Below, one piece after another: positions 17,079 through 26,350 of a DNA stretch of 64,000 bases (position 1 is the first letter of the stretch; the number at the start of each line of letters is the position of its first letter). The position numbers and the translations under genes are program-made. The notes beneath the pieces were generated by a model, which was not told the origin of the DNA, ran no database searches, and worked only from the letters and a program-made list of their open reading frames with translations. Source of the stretch: Flavobacterium sp. (GTDB lineage: Bacteria; Bacteroidota; Bacteroidia; Flavobacteriales; Flavobacteriaceae); contig NZ_JBCNKR010000006.1 of assembly GCF_039595935.1 (NCBI RefSeq), positions 1-64,000 of the forward strand, given 5' to 3'.

Positions 17079-18587
17079 ATGAAAATCAATCAAACTCATT
17101 TTCAGCTAAAAACAATTTTAGTTGGAATTTTATTTTTTCAAATCCAATTCGGATTTTCTCAGGAAACTGAAAACTCGGCTTTGTACAAAACCATTATATC
17201 AAAAGACAGTCTTCTGTTCAATATTGGTTTCAATACTTGCAACATCAAACAATTTGAGGATTTACTAACAGAAGATTTTGAGTTTTTTCACGATAAAGAC
17301 AGTATTTCCGACAAAGCAAGATTTCTAAAAACTTTAAAAAGCGGTTTATGTGGTTCTCCATCAACGTATCAATCGCGAAGAGAATTAGTCGACGGAAGCA
17401 CAGAAATTTATCCGTTATACAAAAAAGGTGTTTTGTATGGCGCAATACAAATAGGAACACACCGCTTTTATGAAACTTCGGCTGGAAAACCGGAACAATT
17501 TGGAAGCGTTGCAAAGTTTACGCACGTTTGGCTTTTACAAAACAAAGTTTGGAAATTATCGAGATCGCTTAGTTACGATCACCAAACGGTAAGTTCGGCA
17601 CCAAGTAAATTAACTCTTTTTGACAATGAGGATTTAACCGAAAAATGGCTTAAAGACAACAAAGTTCCTGCTTTAGGAATTGGTATTATTACAGATGGAA
17701 AACTGAAACAGGTAAAAGTTTTTGGCGAACTTAAAAAAGGTGTTGCGGCACCATATAATACGATTTGGAATGTTGCTTCGCTGACAAAACCTATAACTGC
17801 GATTACAACGCTAAAACTAGTAAGTTTAGGAAAATGGGATCTTGACGAACCGCTTTATAAATACTGGATAGATCCCGATATCGCAAATGATCCTAATTTA
17901 AAATTATTGACTACAAGAATTGTTTTAAGTCATCAAACTGGTTTCCCAAACTGGAGACGGATGAATCCTTCTAAAAAACTTGATTTTAAATTTAAACCCG
18001 GAACTCAATATCAATATTCTGGCGAAGGATTTGAATATCTGCGAAGAGCGCTGGAGAAAAAATTCCATAAAACATTAGATCAACTGGCTAAAGAATTGGT
18101 TTTTGAACCTGCTAAAATGAACGATTCTCAATTAATCTGGAATGATAAAGTCGATCTTTCGAGATATGCCATTAATTATGACAACAAAGGAAATGCCTAC
18201 GAACCTGTAAAAAACAAAACAGTAAACGCTGCCGACGATTTACTGACCACAATTGAAGATTATGGAAAATTTCTGTGCAGTGTTTTAAACAGCGATGGTT
18301 TAAGCAAAAAGGTATTTGATGAAATGAATGCGCATCAGGTCAAAACTAAAAAAGATAAATATTTTGGTTTAGGTTTTGAAATTTATGATTTCGGAAACGG
18401 AGAATATGCTTTATCACACGGCGGAGCTGATCAAGGTGTTCAGACACTTTTCTTTTTGCTTCCAAAAACGAAACAAGGTTTAGTGATTTTTACTAACGTT
18501 GATGATGGTTACAAAGTATACACAGATCTATTACTACATTATTTGGGAGAAAAGGGTCAAAAATTGATTGACATCGAAACGAAATAA
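17079..18587 (+). CDS. Secreted NTF2-like/serine beta-lactamase-like hydrolase
   Basis: A 502-aa exported protein: signal peptide (about 1-27), NTF2/DUF4440-like domain (about 35-165), class-C beta-lactamase-like domain (about 185-490). The catalytic SxxK is in NVASLTKP (about residue 235). The usual YxN appears as YSG (YQYSGEGF), a deviation, and the HGG of the third motif is present (LSHGGADQG). The family includes esterases and D-aminopeptidases; the substrate is unknown. ATG at 17079 starts directly with the signal peptide; a reading from 17031 adds 16 residues without signal character. The NTF2-like part is closely related to the free-standing gene just downstream. Confidence 0.82.
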   Translation: MKINQTHFQLKTILVGILFFQIQFGFSQETENSALYKTIISKDSLLFNIGFNTCNIKQFEDLLTEDFEFFHDKDSISDKARFLKTLKSGLCGSPSTYQSRRELVDGSTEIYPLYKKGVLYGAIQIGTHRFYETSAGKPEQFGSVAKFTHVWLLQNKVWKLSRSLSYDHQTVSSAPSKLTLFDNEDLTEKWLKDNKVPALGIGIITDGKLKQVKVFGELKKGVAAPYNTIWNVASLTKPITAITTLKLVSLGKWDLDEPLYKYWIDPDIANDPNLKLLTTRIVLSHQTGFPNWRRMNPSKKLDFKFKPGTQYQYSGEGFEYLRRALEKKFHKTLDQLAKELVFEPAKMNDSQLIWNDKVDLSRYAINYDNKGNAYEPVKNKTVNAADDLLTTIEDYGKFLCSVLNSDGLSKKVFDEMNAHQVKTKKDKYFGLGFEIYDFGNGEYALSHGGADQGVQTLFFLLPKTKQGLVIFTNVDDGYKVYTDLLLHYLGEKGQKLIDIETK

Positions 18588-18621
18588 GTCTTCTGAAAAT
18601 CAATATTATAAAATTACTGCT

Positions 18622-19098
18622 ATGCCAAAAATGATCAACATATTAGTTCTCTTTATGCTATTTTTAAAAAGAGAAGCTATAGCACAAACAAATTCAGAAG
18701 TTTTAAAAATGGATCTTTTAAAAAATGAAATTATTAAAATGGATAGTTTACTTTTTGATGTTGCCTTCAATCAATGCGATGCTGCTCTCTTTAAAAAAAT
18801 AATTTCAGAAGATATTGAATTTTACGATGACCGATCTGGATTGAATGTATCTCAGGCAAATGAAATCAAATCGTTGATTTCAATATGTGAGAGCCCGCAA
18901 AAATTAACTAGAAAATTAAATTCCTGTACAATTGATAAATTGGGTGATTTTGGAGCGGTACAATTAGGAGAACATACTTTTTATGTTGATGGAGTTCCAA
19001 AAGGAACTGGGAAATTTGTTCATATTTGGGAAAGAAATGGCACAGATTGGAAATTGAAACGAATTGTAAGTTACGAGCATAGGCCTTATAAAAACTAG
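18622..19098 (+). CDS. Secreted NTF2-like (DUF4440) protein
   Basis: A 158-aa protein with a signal peptide (PKMINILVLFMLFL, about 2-22) and one NTF2-like domain. LLFDVAFNQCDAALFKKIIS and WERNGTDWKLKRIVSYEHR match, at a glance, the N-terminal domain of the preceding hydrolase (LLFNIGFNTCN, LQNKVWKLSRSLSYDH). It therefore looks like a duplicated, detached copy of that domain. NTF2-like folds bind small ligands; no catalytic motif is evident. ATG at 18622 was preferred over an upstream in-frame start overlapping the previous gene by 20 bp. Confidence 0.75.
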   Translation: MPKMINILVLFMLFLKREAIAQTNSEVLKMDLLKNEIIKMDSLLFDVAFNQCDAALFKKIISEDIEFYDDRSGLNVSQANEIKSLISICESPQKLTRKLNSCTIDKLGDFGAVQLGEHTFYVDGVPKGTGKFVHIWERNGTDWKLKRIVSYEHRPYKN

Positions 19099-19322
19099 CC
19101 TTAATCTATCGTCAAATTCTTTTTTATTTAAGTAAATGAAAAAAAATTAATTGATTGTGAAACCAAATCAAATCTCAATCGTCTAACATTTTAAGAGCAT
19201 AGATTCATTCAAGTAAAAAAAATCGTACTTTCGGTTTAATATATTGAATATCTATGTTTTAGAAGTTTCAATCATCAATCAAAAAAAGAATCATTTCATT
19301 AACTTAACCCATAATCATCATT

Positions 19323-20786
19323 ATGAAAAAATCAATCAAACTAATTACGCTCTGCTTAATTTTGTCGTTGTTTTCATTAACAACTTTTGCGCAGGACAAA
19401 GCAAAACAAATCGAAGATCTTTTAGCCAAATATACCGAATACGGACAATTTAACGGATCGGCATTGGTGGCTGAAAACGGAAAAGTGATATTAAAAAAAG
19501 GTTTTGGTCTGGCTAACATGGAATGGAATATTCCGAATCAGCCTGATACAAAATTTAGATTAGGTTCAATTACTAAACAGTTTACAGCGCTTTTAATTGT
19601 AAAACTGGCCGAAGAAGGAAAACTAAAACTTGATGTTCCTATTACGACTTATTTACCAGATTATCCAAAAGAAAATGGAGACATAATAACGATTCATAAT
19701 TTATTGACGCACACTTCTGGAATTCCAAATTATACCAATGCTCCTAACTTTTTAAGAGACAAGGCCAAAAATCCTTACACTCCGGCTGATTTTGTAAAAA
19801 CTTTTGATAAACTTCCGTTAGATTTTAAACCTGGAGAAAAATTCAATTACAGCAACTCGGGTTATTTTTTACTAGGTTATATTATCGAAAAAATCACAGG
19901 CAAAACATACGAGCAATATTTACAGGAAACTATTTTTACGCCTTTAAAAATGGTTAATTCAGGTTATGATCATAGTGAAATTATTATAAAAAACAGAGCG
20001 CAGGGTTATGAGAAAAGAGGAAAAAACTACAGTAATGCTTCTTATCTTGACATGAGCATTCCGTATGCGGCAGGTTCTTTATATTCGACTGTAGAAGATT
20101 TATATTTATGGGATCAGGCGCTTTACACCAATAAATTGCTTTCAGAAAAATCGATGGAATCTTTATTCAAACCGTATATAAAAGCATGGGGAGACGAATC
20201 TTATGGCTACGGATGGTCTCTTGAAGATGTAAATATTGAAGGCAAAGGCAAATTAAAAGTTATTGAACATGGCGGCGGAATCAACGGTTTCAATACGATT
20301 ATTTCACGCATTCCTGCTGATAAAATTTTAGTTGTTTTACTGAACAATACTGGCGGAACAGTTTTAGGCGAAATGAACAATTCAATTCGCAATATTTTGT
20401 ACAATCAGTCATTTGATCAGCCTAAAAGATCGATGGCGCTTGAACTTCTGGAAATTTTTACTCAAAAAGGAACCGCTGCCGGATTAGATGCTTATAAAAA
20501 ACTGAAAAACGATCCTACTTACGGCATTAAAGAAGGCGATATGAATAATGCTGGTTATCAATTACTACAAACCGGAAAAAAGAAAGAAGCTATAGAAATT
20601 TTTAAAATTAATGTAGAAGCTTTTCCAAAATCAGGAAATGTATATGATAGTTTAGGAGAAGCTTATCTGGCTGATGGCGACAAAAAACTGGCTTTTACTA
20701 ATTATTCAAAATCTGTTGAACTTGATCCTACAAACGAAGGCGGTAAAAAGGTTTTAGAAGAACTTTCAAAAAACAAGACTAAATAA
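19323..20786 (+). CDS. Secreted serine hydrolase (class C beta-lactamase-like) with C-terminal TPR
   Basis: A 487-aa exported protein: signal peptide (about 1-23), beta-lactamase-like domain (about 30-345), two TPR-like repeats at the C-terminus (GNVYDSLGEAYLADGDKKLA). All three active-site motifs are canonical: SITK in GSITKQFTA, YSN in FNYSNSGYF and HGG in IEHGGGING. The family includes D-alanyl-D-alanine carboxypeptidase-like enzymes and esterases. It is a second hydrolase in the cluster but is not a close copy of the first. It ends at a strong terminator. Confidence 0.87.
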   Translation: MKKSIKLITLCLILSLFSLTTFAQDKAKQIEDLLAKYTEYGQFNGSALVAENGKVILKKGFGLANMEWNIPNQPDTKFRLGSITKQFTALLIVKLAEEGKLKLDVPITTYLPDYPKENGDIITIHNLLTHTSGIPNYTNAPNFLRDKAKNPYTPADFVKTFDKLPLDFKPGEKFNYSNSGYFLLGYIIEKITGKTYEQYLQETIFTPLKMVNSGYDHSEIIIKNRAQGYEKRGKNYSNASYLDMSIPYAAGSLYSTVEDLYLWDQALYTNKLLSEKSMESLFKPYIKAWGDESYGYGWSLEDVNIEGKGKLKVIEHGGGINGFNTIISRIPADKILVVLLNNTGGTVLGEMNNSIRNILYNQSFDQPKRSMALELLEIFTQKGTAAGLDAYKKLKNDPTYGIKEGDMNNAGYQLLQTGKKKEAIEIFKINVEAFPKSGNVYDSLGEAYLADGDKKLAFTNYSKSVELDPTNEGGKKVLEELSKNKTK

Positions 20787-20813
20787 TTTTTAGAAAGCAT
20801 AAAAAATTCAACT

Positions 20814-20853
20814 CCGATAAAGCAGAATCAAAATCTGTTTTATCGGTTTTTTT
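20814..20853 (+). terminator. Intrinsic terminator
   Basis: A 13-bp stem, CCGATAAAGCAGA / TCTGTTTTATCGG with one mismatch, followed by seven T residues, 28 bp after the serine hydrolase stop. Confidence 0.88.
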
Positions 20854-20935
20854 GTTACAATTTCTAACATTCAAATTTGATGAATTAGTATTTAAAATAG
20901 TATTTTAGCCGTACCCAAAACAACTAAAATAACCT

Positions 20936-21385
20936 ATGAAAAATCTAAAAAAGCACGCTTTTCTGGCTTTACTGTTATCTCTTTTTATTCCGGCAATTTG
21001 TATTTCGCAAACCAATTTTCAGGCTCCAAAAATGCCTTCACAACAAAACAAAATTATAATTGATAAAATTGTCGAAGCAGTTCATTATAAAAACTATGTT
21101 GTCGATTTTTGTTTGTCTAAAATAAACGGAACTTCTGTAAAAGAAGGCTGGAACGAACAAAAAACAATGGAAATTACAGAAAGTATCAATTACAAAAACT
21201 TTAGAGATGCGATCTACAATCTTTTTGTTGTTTATGACGAAGTTGAACTGGAAACTTTGCTAAAAGCCTACGAAAAAGATACAGCCTATCAAACTCAAAA
21301 TATTATGACAACGAGTAAAGTGCTTACTAATAACCTCAACATTTTTGCAAGCGATATTGTTAAGGGGAAATATCTTTCTAAGTAA
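20936..21385 (+). CDS. Hypothetical exported protein
   Basis: A 149-aa protein with a signal peptide (about 1-24, ending ICISQ) and a mostly helical remainder. I recognise no family or catalytic motif. A possible promoter with TATTTTAG (one mismatch to TAnnTTTG) and an upstream TTG lies within 50 bp before it. It is a single gene between the serine hydrolase terminator and a convergent acylase gene. Confidence 0.6.
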   Translation: MKNLKKHAFLALLLSLFIPAICISQTNFQAPKMPSQQNKIIIDKIVEAVHYKNYVVDFCLSKINGTSVKEGWNEQKTMEITESINYKNFRDAIYNLFVVYDEVELETLLKAYEKDTAYQTQNIMTTSKVLTNNLNIFASDIVKGKYLSK

Positions 21386-21436
21386 AGGTTCTGAGGTTCT
21401 AAAGTTCTAAGATTCTGAGTTTCTTAAAGTCTCAAC

Positions 21437-21469
21437 ATCTTTGTCAAAGTTTGAAACTTTGACAAAGAT
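21437..21469. terminator. Perfect palindrome between convergent genes
   Basis: 16-bp arms ATCTTTGTCAAAGTTT and complement separated by a single G. It lies between the exported-protein gene and the acylase gene within a repeat-rich spacer (TTCTAAGATTCTGAG-type strings at 21388-21430, also seen at 51400 and 54215). It may act as a bidirectional terminator. Confidence 0.5.
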
Positions 21470-21506
21470 TTCGCAACGCAAAACTTGAAACCTGAAACAA
21501 AATAAA

Positions 21507-23894
21507 CTATCCTTTCGGTTTAAAAGTAAGTTTTGTCGAAGTTTTCACAATCTCTTCTTTATTCAGTTTCATTTTTCTGAACTTTCCTGCATTATACATT
21601 TCTGCCTGATCGCTGTAATGTTTACTGAAAGGATTTCCAGATTGTCCTGTTGGTAAAATACTCCAGCTGTTTTCAATATCAGAGAAATCTACAATCCTTC
21701 TGGTTGAAGGTCCACCTTTTACATAATACTTTCCTTCATTGGTTAAACCGAAAAACAAATTATTAATTACTTCATTTGATCCCGGCGAAGCAAAAGGACC
21801 AACATTAAATAAACCACGAAGTGCTGCCACTTTTCCTAACGGATGTTCATGTTCTACGGTATGAACTTCTCCCCATTTCCAATCCGCAATTGTATTTCCT
21901 AATTGTTTTTGAAGATCTGTAATCGCTTCATGAAAAGATTTCGAAACAATCTCTTTTCGGGTTTCTTTTACATTTTTGGTTTTGATATTATCCCACCAAA
22001 CCGAATTTTCATTTTTAACCTGATTCGCAATAACTTGTTTTCCAAGAGAAATTCCTAAAAACATATTAAAATTATCTTCGCCCATTTCATCTTCAAAAGT
22101 ATTTTTTAGATACAGATAAATCCATTTATTGTAAATCGTTGGGGCAACATCTTCCAAGTTGTTTGTTCCTTTCCAGAATTTCAGAATCTTAATAGCTTCT
22201 TTTTCTGCTGCCGAACTCGAATTCACATCAATATTCGAAATCAAATTCTGAACCGTTCCAACCGCCACTTCTGATGTATTATCGTAAATCATTTTACTAA
22301 TCGCTTCTTTATCCCAATCTGATTTTGCATCCATTAATCCCGAAATTCTTTTCGCACGATCTTCCGGCAGATAATATCCCGGATACAAAAAGCCGTCAAT
22401 TGCTTCGGGCTGATTATTCGCAGAATACACATAACCCCATTTCGGATTTTCTGCAGATGGATTTTTAGAAAAATCTAAATATTCTACAATATCATCTTTT
22501 CCGCTTGAACCATCTAAAATTAAATGCGTATTAACGCCTTTATTGTGCTTATATAACTTTCCGGCAGCCCACCAGGCCACATTTCCTTTGGCATCGCCAT
22601 ACATAACATTCAGTCCCGGCGCTGCAACCAATTTTACTGAATTTCTAAAATCATCTTTATTTTTTGCATGCGAAAGTCCATAAACGGCATCTAAAATCTG
22701 AATTGGCTGATGTGTATAAGTCCACAACATGGCAATTGGATTTTTCTTATCCAAACGCTCCACCAAATCGTTCATAATTGGTCCGTGTCGGCTTGATTTT
22801 ACAGTCAAAACAACATCCGAAGTATCTTTAACTTTTATCGTTTTTTTTCTGATTTCGTACTTTGCAAAACCTGTTGGCGTTTGGTATTGATTAGAATCTC
22901 CTGCTTTGTTTTTTTCTTCATAAAAATCGATGTCATCGTTTTCAAACATCGTTAAACCATACGCATACTCGCGATTGTGCGCCAATAACGGAAACGGAGT
23001 TCCAGCGAGATAACAGCCATACAATTCATGTTTTGGTGTTATCAAATGCGCTTCATACCAAGTTGCAGGCTGAGAAAACCCAATATGCGGATCATTGGCA
23101 AAAATTACTTTTCCACTTTTTGTTTTATTAGGCCCGGCAATCCAGCTGTTGCTTCCTATAAACGGCGGAATTGGTGATTTGTCTAACAAAGCCGTAATTG
23201 ATTTTGAAACAGCTGTATATTCATCCAGATTTTCTTTTGAACTTTTAATTTGTGTGTTATTAAATTCGCCCTCAATTCCTAAATCTTTCAAATATGCTGC
23301 ACCGTATTTATTTTTAATATCCGTAAGTAACGGATCTGTTTTCTGCGCCATAGCAAAACTAAAAGACATATATCCGAAAATATTATAAACATCTTTTATT
23401 GTAAATTTTTCTTTTTTTACACCTACCAATGTAAATTCGACAGGCGTAGTTCCTTCTTCTAAATATTGATTGATTCCGTCCAGATACGCCAAAGTCAATT
23501 TATAACTTTCGCTGTTTTTATCTAATTTAGAAATGGCTTCCGCCGAAGCTTCCTCAATTCCTATTCCTGAGAAAAACTTATCATTTTTAAGCGCAACCGA
23601 ACCGAAAATTTCAGATAATCTTCCCGGAGCAATTCTGCGAAGCAATTCCATCTGCCATAATCTTTCCTGTGCATGAACATAACCAAGCGCGGTCATGGCA
23701 TCTTTTTCAGATTCGGCATAAATATGCGGAACGCCAAATTCATCAAAATATACAGTTGTTTCCTTATCGAGATTTTTCAGTTCTGCCTCACCTTCATATT
23801 TGGGTTTCAAATGAAAAATATAAGCACATAATCCTATTCCAAGCACCACAATAAGTACCAATAAAACCAGCAGAAATTTTTTAAATCTTCTCAT
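21507..23894 (-). CDS. Penicillin acylase family protein (Ntn hydrolase)
   Basis: A 795-aa exported enzyme matured by self-cleavage into alpha and beta chains. An N-terminal membrane/signal segment (about 6-27) precedes the alpha-chain motif FDEFGVPHIYAES. The nucleophile serine begins the beta chain in GSNSWIAGP, followed by FANDPHIGFSQPATWYE. LPTGQSGNPFSKHYSDQ near the end is the family's C-terminal signature. These enzymes cleave amides such as beta-lactam side chains or acyl-homoserine lactones; the natural substrate here is unknown. ATG at 23894 puts the hydrophobic segment at the N-terminus. Confidence 0.9.
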   Translation of the reverse strand: MRRFKKFLLVLLVLIVVLGIGLCAYIFHLKPKYEGEAELKNLDKETTVYFDEFGVPHIYAESEKDAMTALGYVHAQERLWQMELLRRIAPGRLSEIFGSVALKNDKFFSGIGIEEASAEAISKLDKNSESYKLTLAYLDGINQYLEEGTTPVEFTLVGVKKEKFTIKDVYNIFGYMSFSFAMAQKTDPLLTDIKNKYGAAYLKDLGIEGEFNNTQIKSSKENLDEYTAVSKSITALLDKSPIPPFIGSNSWIAGPNKTKSGKVIFANDPHIGFSQPATWYEAHLITPKHELYGCYLAGTPFPLLAHNREYAYGLTMFENDDIDFYEEKNKAGDSNQYQTPTGFAKYEIRKKTIKVKDTSDVVLTVKSSRHGPIMNDLVERLDKKNPIAMLWTYTHQPIQILDAVYGLSHAKNKDDFRNSVKLVAAPGLNVMYGDAKGNVAWWAAGKLYKHNKGVNTHLILDGSSGKDDIVEYLDFSKNPSAENPKWGYVYSANNQPEAIDGFLYPGYYLPEDRAKRISGLMDAKSDWDKEAISKMIYDNTSEVAVGTVQNLISNIDVNSSSAAEKEAIKILKFWKGTNNLEDVAPTIYNKWIYLYLKNTFEDEMGEDNFNMFLGISLGKQVIANQVKNENSVWWDNIKTKNVKETRKEIVSKSFHEAITDLQKQLGNTIADWKWGEVHTVEHEHPLGKVAALRGLFNVGPFASPGSNEVINNLFFGLTNEGKYYVKGGPSTRRIVDFSDIENSWSILPTGQSGNPFSKHYSDQAEMYNAGKFRKMKLNKEEIVKTSTKLTFKPKG

Positions 23895-24011
23895 ATTTTG
23901 TAAAAAATAAAAATAATAAGGTTTATAAAATGATGTAACCAAAAAAAGGAATAATGTAAAATCACTCCCTTTTAAAACTCTAAATTTATGTATTTAAAAT
24001 TAATACTGTAA

Positions 24012-25568
24012 ATGTCAATCTATAAAAAAATAGCGATCGGAGTAATTTCTCTTTTTCTACTTTTAATTTTTGCCAATATTGGCTTGAATTACTGGATCAA
24101 AAAACAACTTCCGATTATTATTCACGAGAAAAACAAAACAGCTTATAAAATTAATTACGAAAAAATTGAAGTTTCTCTTTTTTCCCGAAATATCTATGCA
24201 CAAACTTTATTGGTAAATCCGAAAAATGAACCGAAAGACAGCAAAAACGGACTTTTTACCAAAATAGAATCTATTACTATAAAACATTTTAATATTTGGA
24301 ATTTAGCTTTTCGCGATATTATTCAGGCCGAAAGTATTATTATCAATAAACCTCGTGTGATATTATATAAAAAAGGCGAAAAACTTTTGAACAACAGCAA
24401 AAGCATTAAAAACGAAATTATTGAACCATTCCAGAAAATCATCGGCGTTTCGAATATTTATCTAAATGACGGTACCGTTGATGTTGTTTCTTTAGATACG
24501 CAAAAACCTATTTTCAGTATTAAAAAAATCCTCCTGAAACTGGAAGGAATTTTAATTACGGATGCTACTTTAAAAGAAAAAATTCCACTTCAGTATAAAA
24601 GTTATGCTTTGGTCTGCGATAGTTTATTTTATCGTCCGAGTGCTTTTTATCATATAACAATTGGAAAAATCAGTACCGAAAAAAACTTTTTGAAGATTAA
24701 TAATTTTGCTAATCTTCCGCAATTCAATCGTCGGGAATTTACCAAACGTTTAGAAACCGAAAAAGATATTTATACTTTAAAATTTGATTCGGCTCAAATT
24801 GCAAAAATGGATTGGGGTTTTAAAAACGATCGTTTTTTCTTCAAAGCAAATTCACTTGTCATTAATCATTTTGATGCGAATATTTATCGCGGAAAAATGC
24901 CAAAAGACGATTTGAGCAAAAAATATCTTTACAATCATTTACTTCGAAATATAAAATTTCCGCTTGAAATTGATACGCTTCAGGTTTTGAAATCAAAATT
25001 GGTTTATGAAGAAGAAATAGATTTTTCTAAAGGTCCGGGAGTTCTCACTTTCGACAAATTCAACTTACGGGCAACTAATCTTCGAAGTGGTTTTGGACTG
25101 AAAAAAACAGATGATCTAAAAATCAAAGTAAACTGCATTTTCATGAAAAATTCTCCGCTCGATGTTGACTGGAGTTTGAATGTTCTGGATAAAAAAGACA
25201 GTTTTCATATTGAAGGCGTGATTTCTAATTTTGATGTTAGAGCCATGGGTCAATTCAGCAAACCTTATATGAATGCTACATTTACCGGAGCTTTTCATAA
25301 ATACCGTTTTAATTTCTATGGAAATGATAATATCTCAAAAGGAAATGCTTCTCTGGATTATGATGACTTAAAAGTGAAATTATACAAAAAGAAACATCCT
25401 GAAAAAGAAGTCAAACTCAAATCGGCAATTGCTAATTTATTAGTAAAAAATGATTCTAAAGACAAAGCGAAAACCGCTGAAGTTGAAATAGAAAGAATTC
25501 AGGAAAAATCATTCTACAACTTTTTATGGCGAAGTATTGCAGAGTCTTTGAAGAAGATTTTGATATAA
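24012..25568 (+). CDS. AsmA-like membrane-anchored periplasmic protein
   Basis: A 518-aa protein with one N-terminal helix (about 7-27). The long beta-rich periplasmic region has repeats reminiscent of AsmA/DUF748 proteins (INYEKIEVSLFSRNIYAQTL, LNDGTVDVVS). Such proteins are thought to bridge the envelope for lipid transport or assembly. The specific family is uncertain. It is a single gene, divergent from the acylase gene, and ends 30 bp before the repeat element carrying the GIY-YIG gene. Confidence 0.6.
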   Translation: MSIYKKIAIGVISLFLLLIFANIGLNYWIKKQLPIIIHEKNKTAYKINYEKIEVSLFSRNIYAQTLLVNPKNEPKDSKNGLFTKIESITIKHFNIWNLAFRDIIQAESIIINKPRVILYKKGEKLLNNSKSIKNEIIEPFQKIIGVSNIYLNDGTVDVVSLDTQKPIFSIKKILLKLEGILITDATLKEKIPLQYKSYALVCDSLFYRPSAFYHITIGKISTEKNFLKINNFANLPQFNRREFTKRLETEKDIYTLKFDSAQIAKMDWGFKNDRFFFKANSLVINHFDANIYRGKMPKDDLSKKYLYNHLLRNIKFPLEIDTLQVLKSKLVYEEEIDFSKGPGVLTFDKFNLRATNLRSGFGLKKTDDLKIKVNCIFMKNSPLDVDWSLNVLDKKDSFHIEGVISNFDVRAMGQFSKPYMNATFTGAFHKYRFNFYGNDNISKGNASLDYDDLKVKLYKKKHPEKEVKLKSAIANLLVKNDSKDKAKTAEVEIERIQEKSFYNFLWRSIAESLKKILI

Positions 25569-25598
25569 AACAAACTAAAATCAGGATTAACCGCAATC

Positions 25599-26107
25599 TT
25601 GTCATTCTGAGGAACGAAGAATCTTCGCAAGAAACTCTACAAAGATATTATTCAAACAAGTAATTCAAAAAATTTAAATCAGGATTAATCGTTTTAATCA
25701 ATTCTATTTTCTTATCTCTTATCCAGCCTTTTATTTCTTTTTCACGCATTATTGCTTCTTGAATCCAAGTAAATTTTTCATAGTACAACAAGAATTCAAC
25801 TTTATATTTTGAAGCAAAAGTTTTATTTTCTCCTGTTATATTTTCTTTATGTTGATTTAAACGAACTCTTAAATTATTTGTGACTCCTGTGTATAAAACA
25901 GTTTTGTATTTATTGGTGATTATATAAATATAATAAGTATGGTCGCCTTCATGCAATTTCATGAAACTAAATTAGTGCTTTTCTTTAAAAAAAGAGCGAA
26001 TATTCTTTCTTTTTGTTTTATTAATACCTAATCAGATTTAGTAGCGAGCTTTGCGCCTTTAGATTGGGGAGCTACTTACGAAGATCCTTCCTTCGTCAGG
26101 ATGACAA
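25599..26107. mobile_element. Repeat-bounded element carrying a GIY-YIG nuclease gene
   Basis: The ends are imperfect terminal inverted repeats: TTGTCATTCTGAGG at the left and the complement of TTGTCATCCTGACG at the right, 31 of 39 positions matching over the inner sequence. The left half (25599-25646) matches the left 48 bp of the short element at 26142-26245 with one mismatch. The right half (26058-26107) matches the right 50 bp of that element with one mismatch. The nuclease gene fills the place where the short element has only a few bases. I infer a small mobile or formerly mobile element; no target-site duplication was identified. Confidence 0.6.
25648..25962 (-). CDS. Single-domain GIY-YIG nuclease
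   Basis: A 104-aa protein of the GIY-YIG endonuclease superfamily (UvrC N-terminal type, COG2827-like group). The motif appears as YIYIITN and YTGVTNNLRVRLNQHK, which supplies the catalytic Tyr and Arg. The metal-binding Glu lies in EAIMREKEIKGW. No DNA-binding domain is attached. The gene lies between the two halves of an inverted-repeat element: its stop overlaps the inner edge of the left half, and the right half begins about 80 bp upstream of its start. The stand-alone family has no settled function; a role in moving or maintaining the flanking repeat is my inference. Confidence 0.85.
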   Translation of the reverse strand: MKLHEGDHTYYIYIITNKYKTVLYTGVTNNLRVRLNQHKENITGENKTFASKYKVEFLLYYEKFTWIQEAIMREKEIKGWIRDKKIELIKTINPDLNFLNYLFE

Positions 26108-26141
26108 AGATTATGTAAAAACTGAAAACTACTCTCATTAT

Positions 26142-26245
26142 TTGTCATTCTGAGGCACGAAGAATCTTCGCAAGAAACTCTACAAAGATTAGCGATTTAG
26201 ATTGCGGAGCTACTTACGAAGATCCTTCCTTCGTCAGGATGACAA
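26142..26245. mobile_element. Gene-less (MITE-like) copy of the GIY-YIG element
   Basis: A 104-bp element with the same terminal inverted repeats as 25599-26107 but without the nuclease gene. The two halves contain small internal palindromes (CGAAGAATCTTCG). It lies 34 bp from the gene-carrying element in the same orientation. The rest of the gap to 26350 is AT-rich with nothing else supported. Confidence 0.62.
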
Positions 26246-26350
26246 GATTGCGTAATTTGTGGCTATAAACTTTACCCACAAACCTGACAATTATCAGTTT
26301 TTAAAAAAAATTATTGTTTTTCATTTGTCTTTATTTTAATCTGAAAACAA

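Noticed and set aside
25648..25962. GIY-YIG gene as an intron-encoded homing endonuclease
   Set aside because: There is no interrupted host gene or intron-like structure around it, and it is flanked by an inverted-repeat element in an intergenic region.
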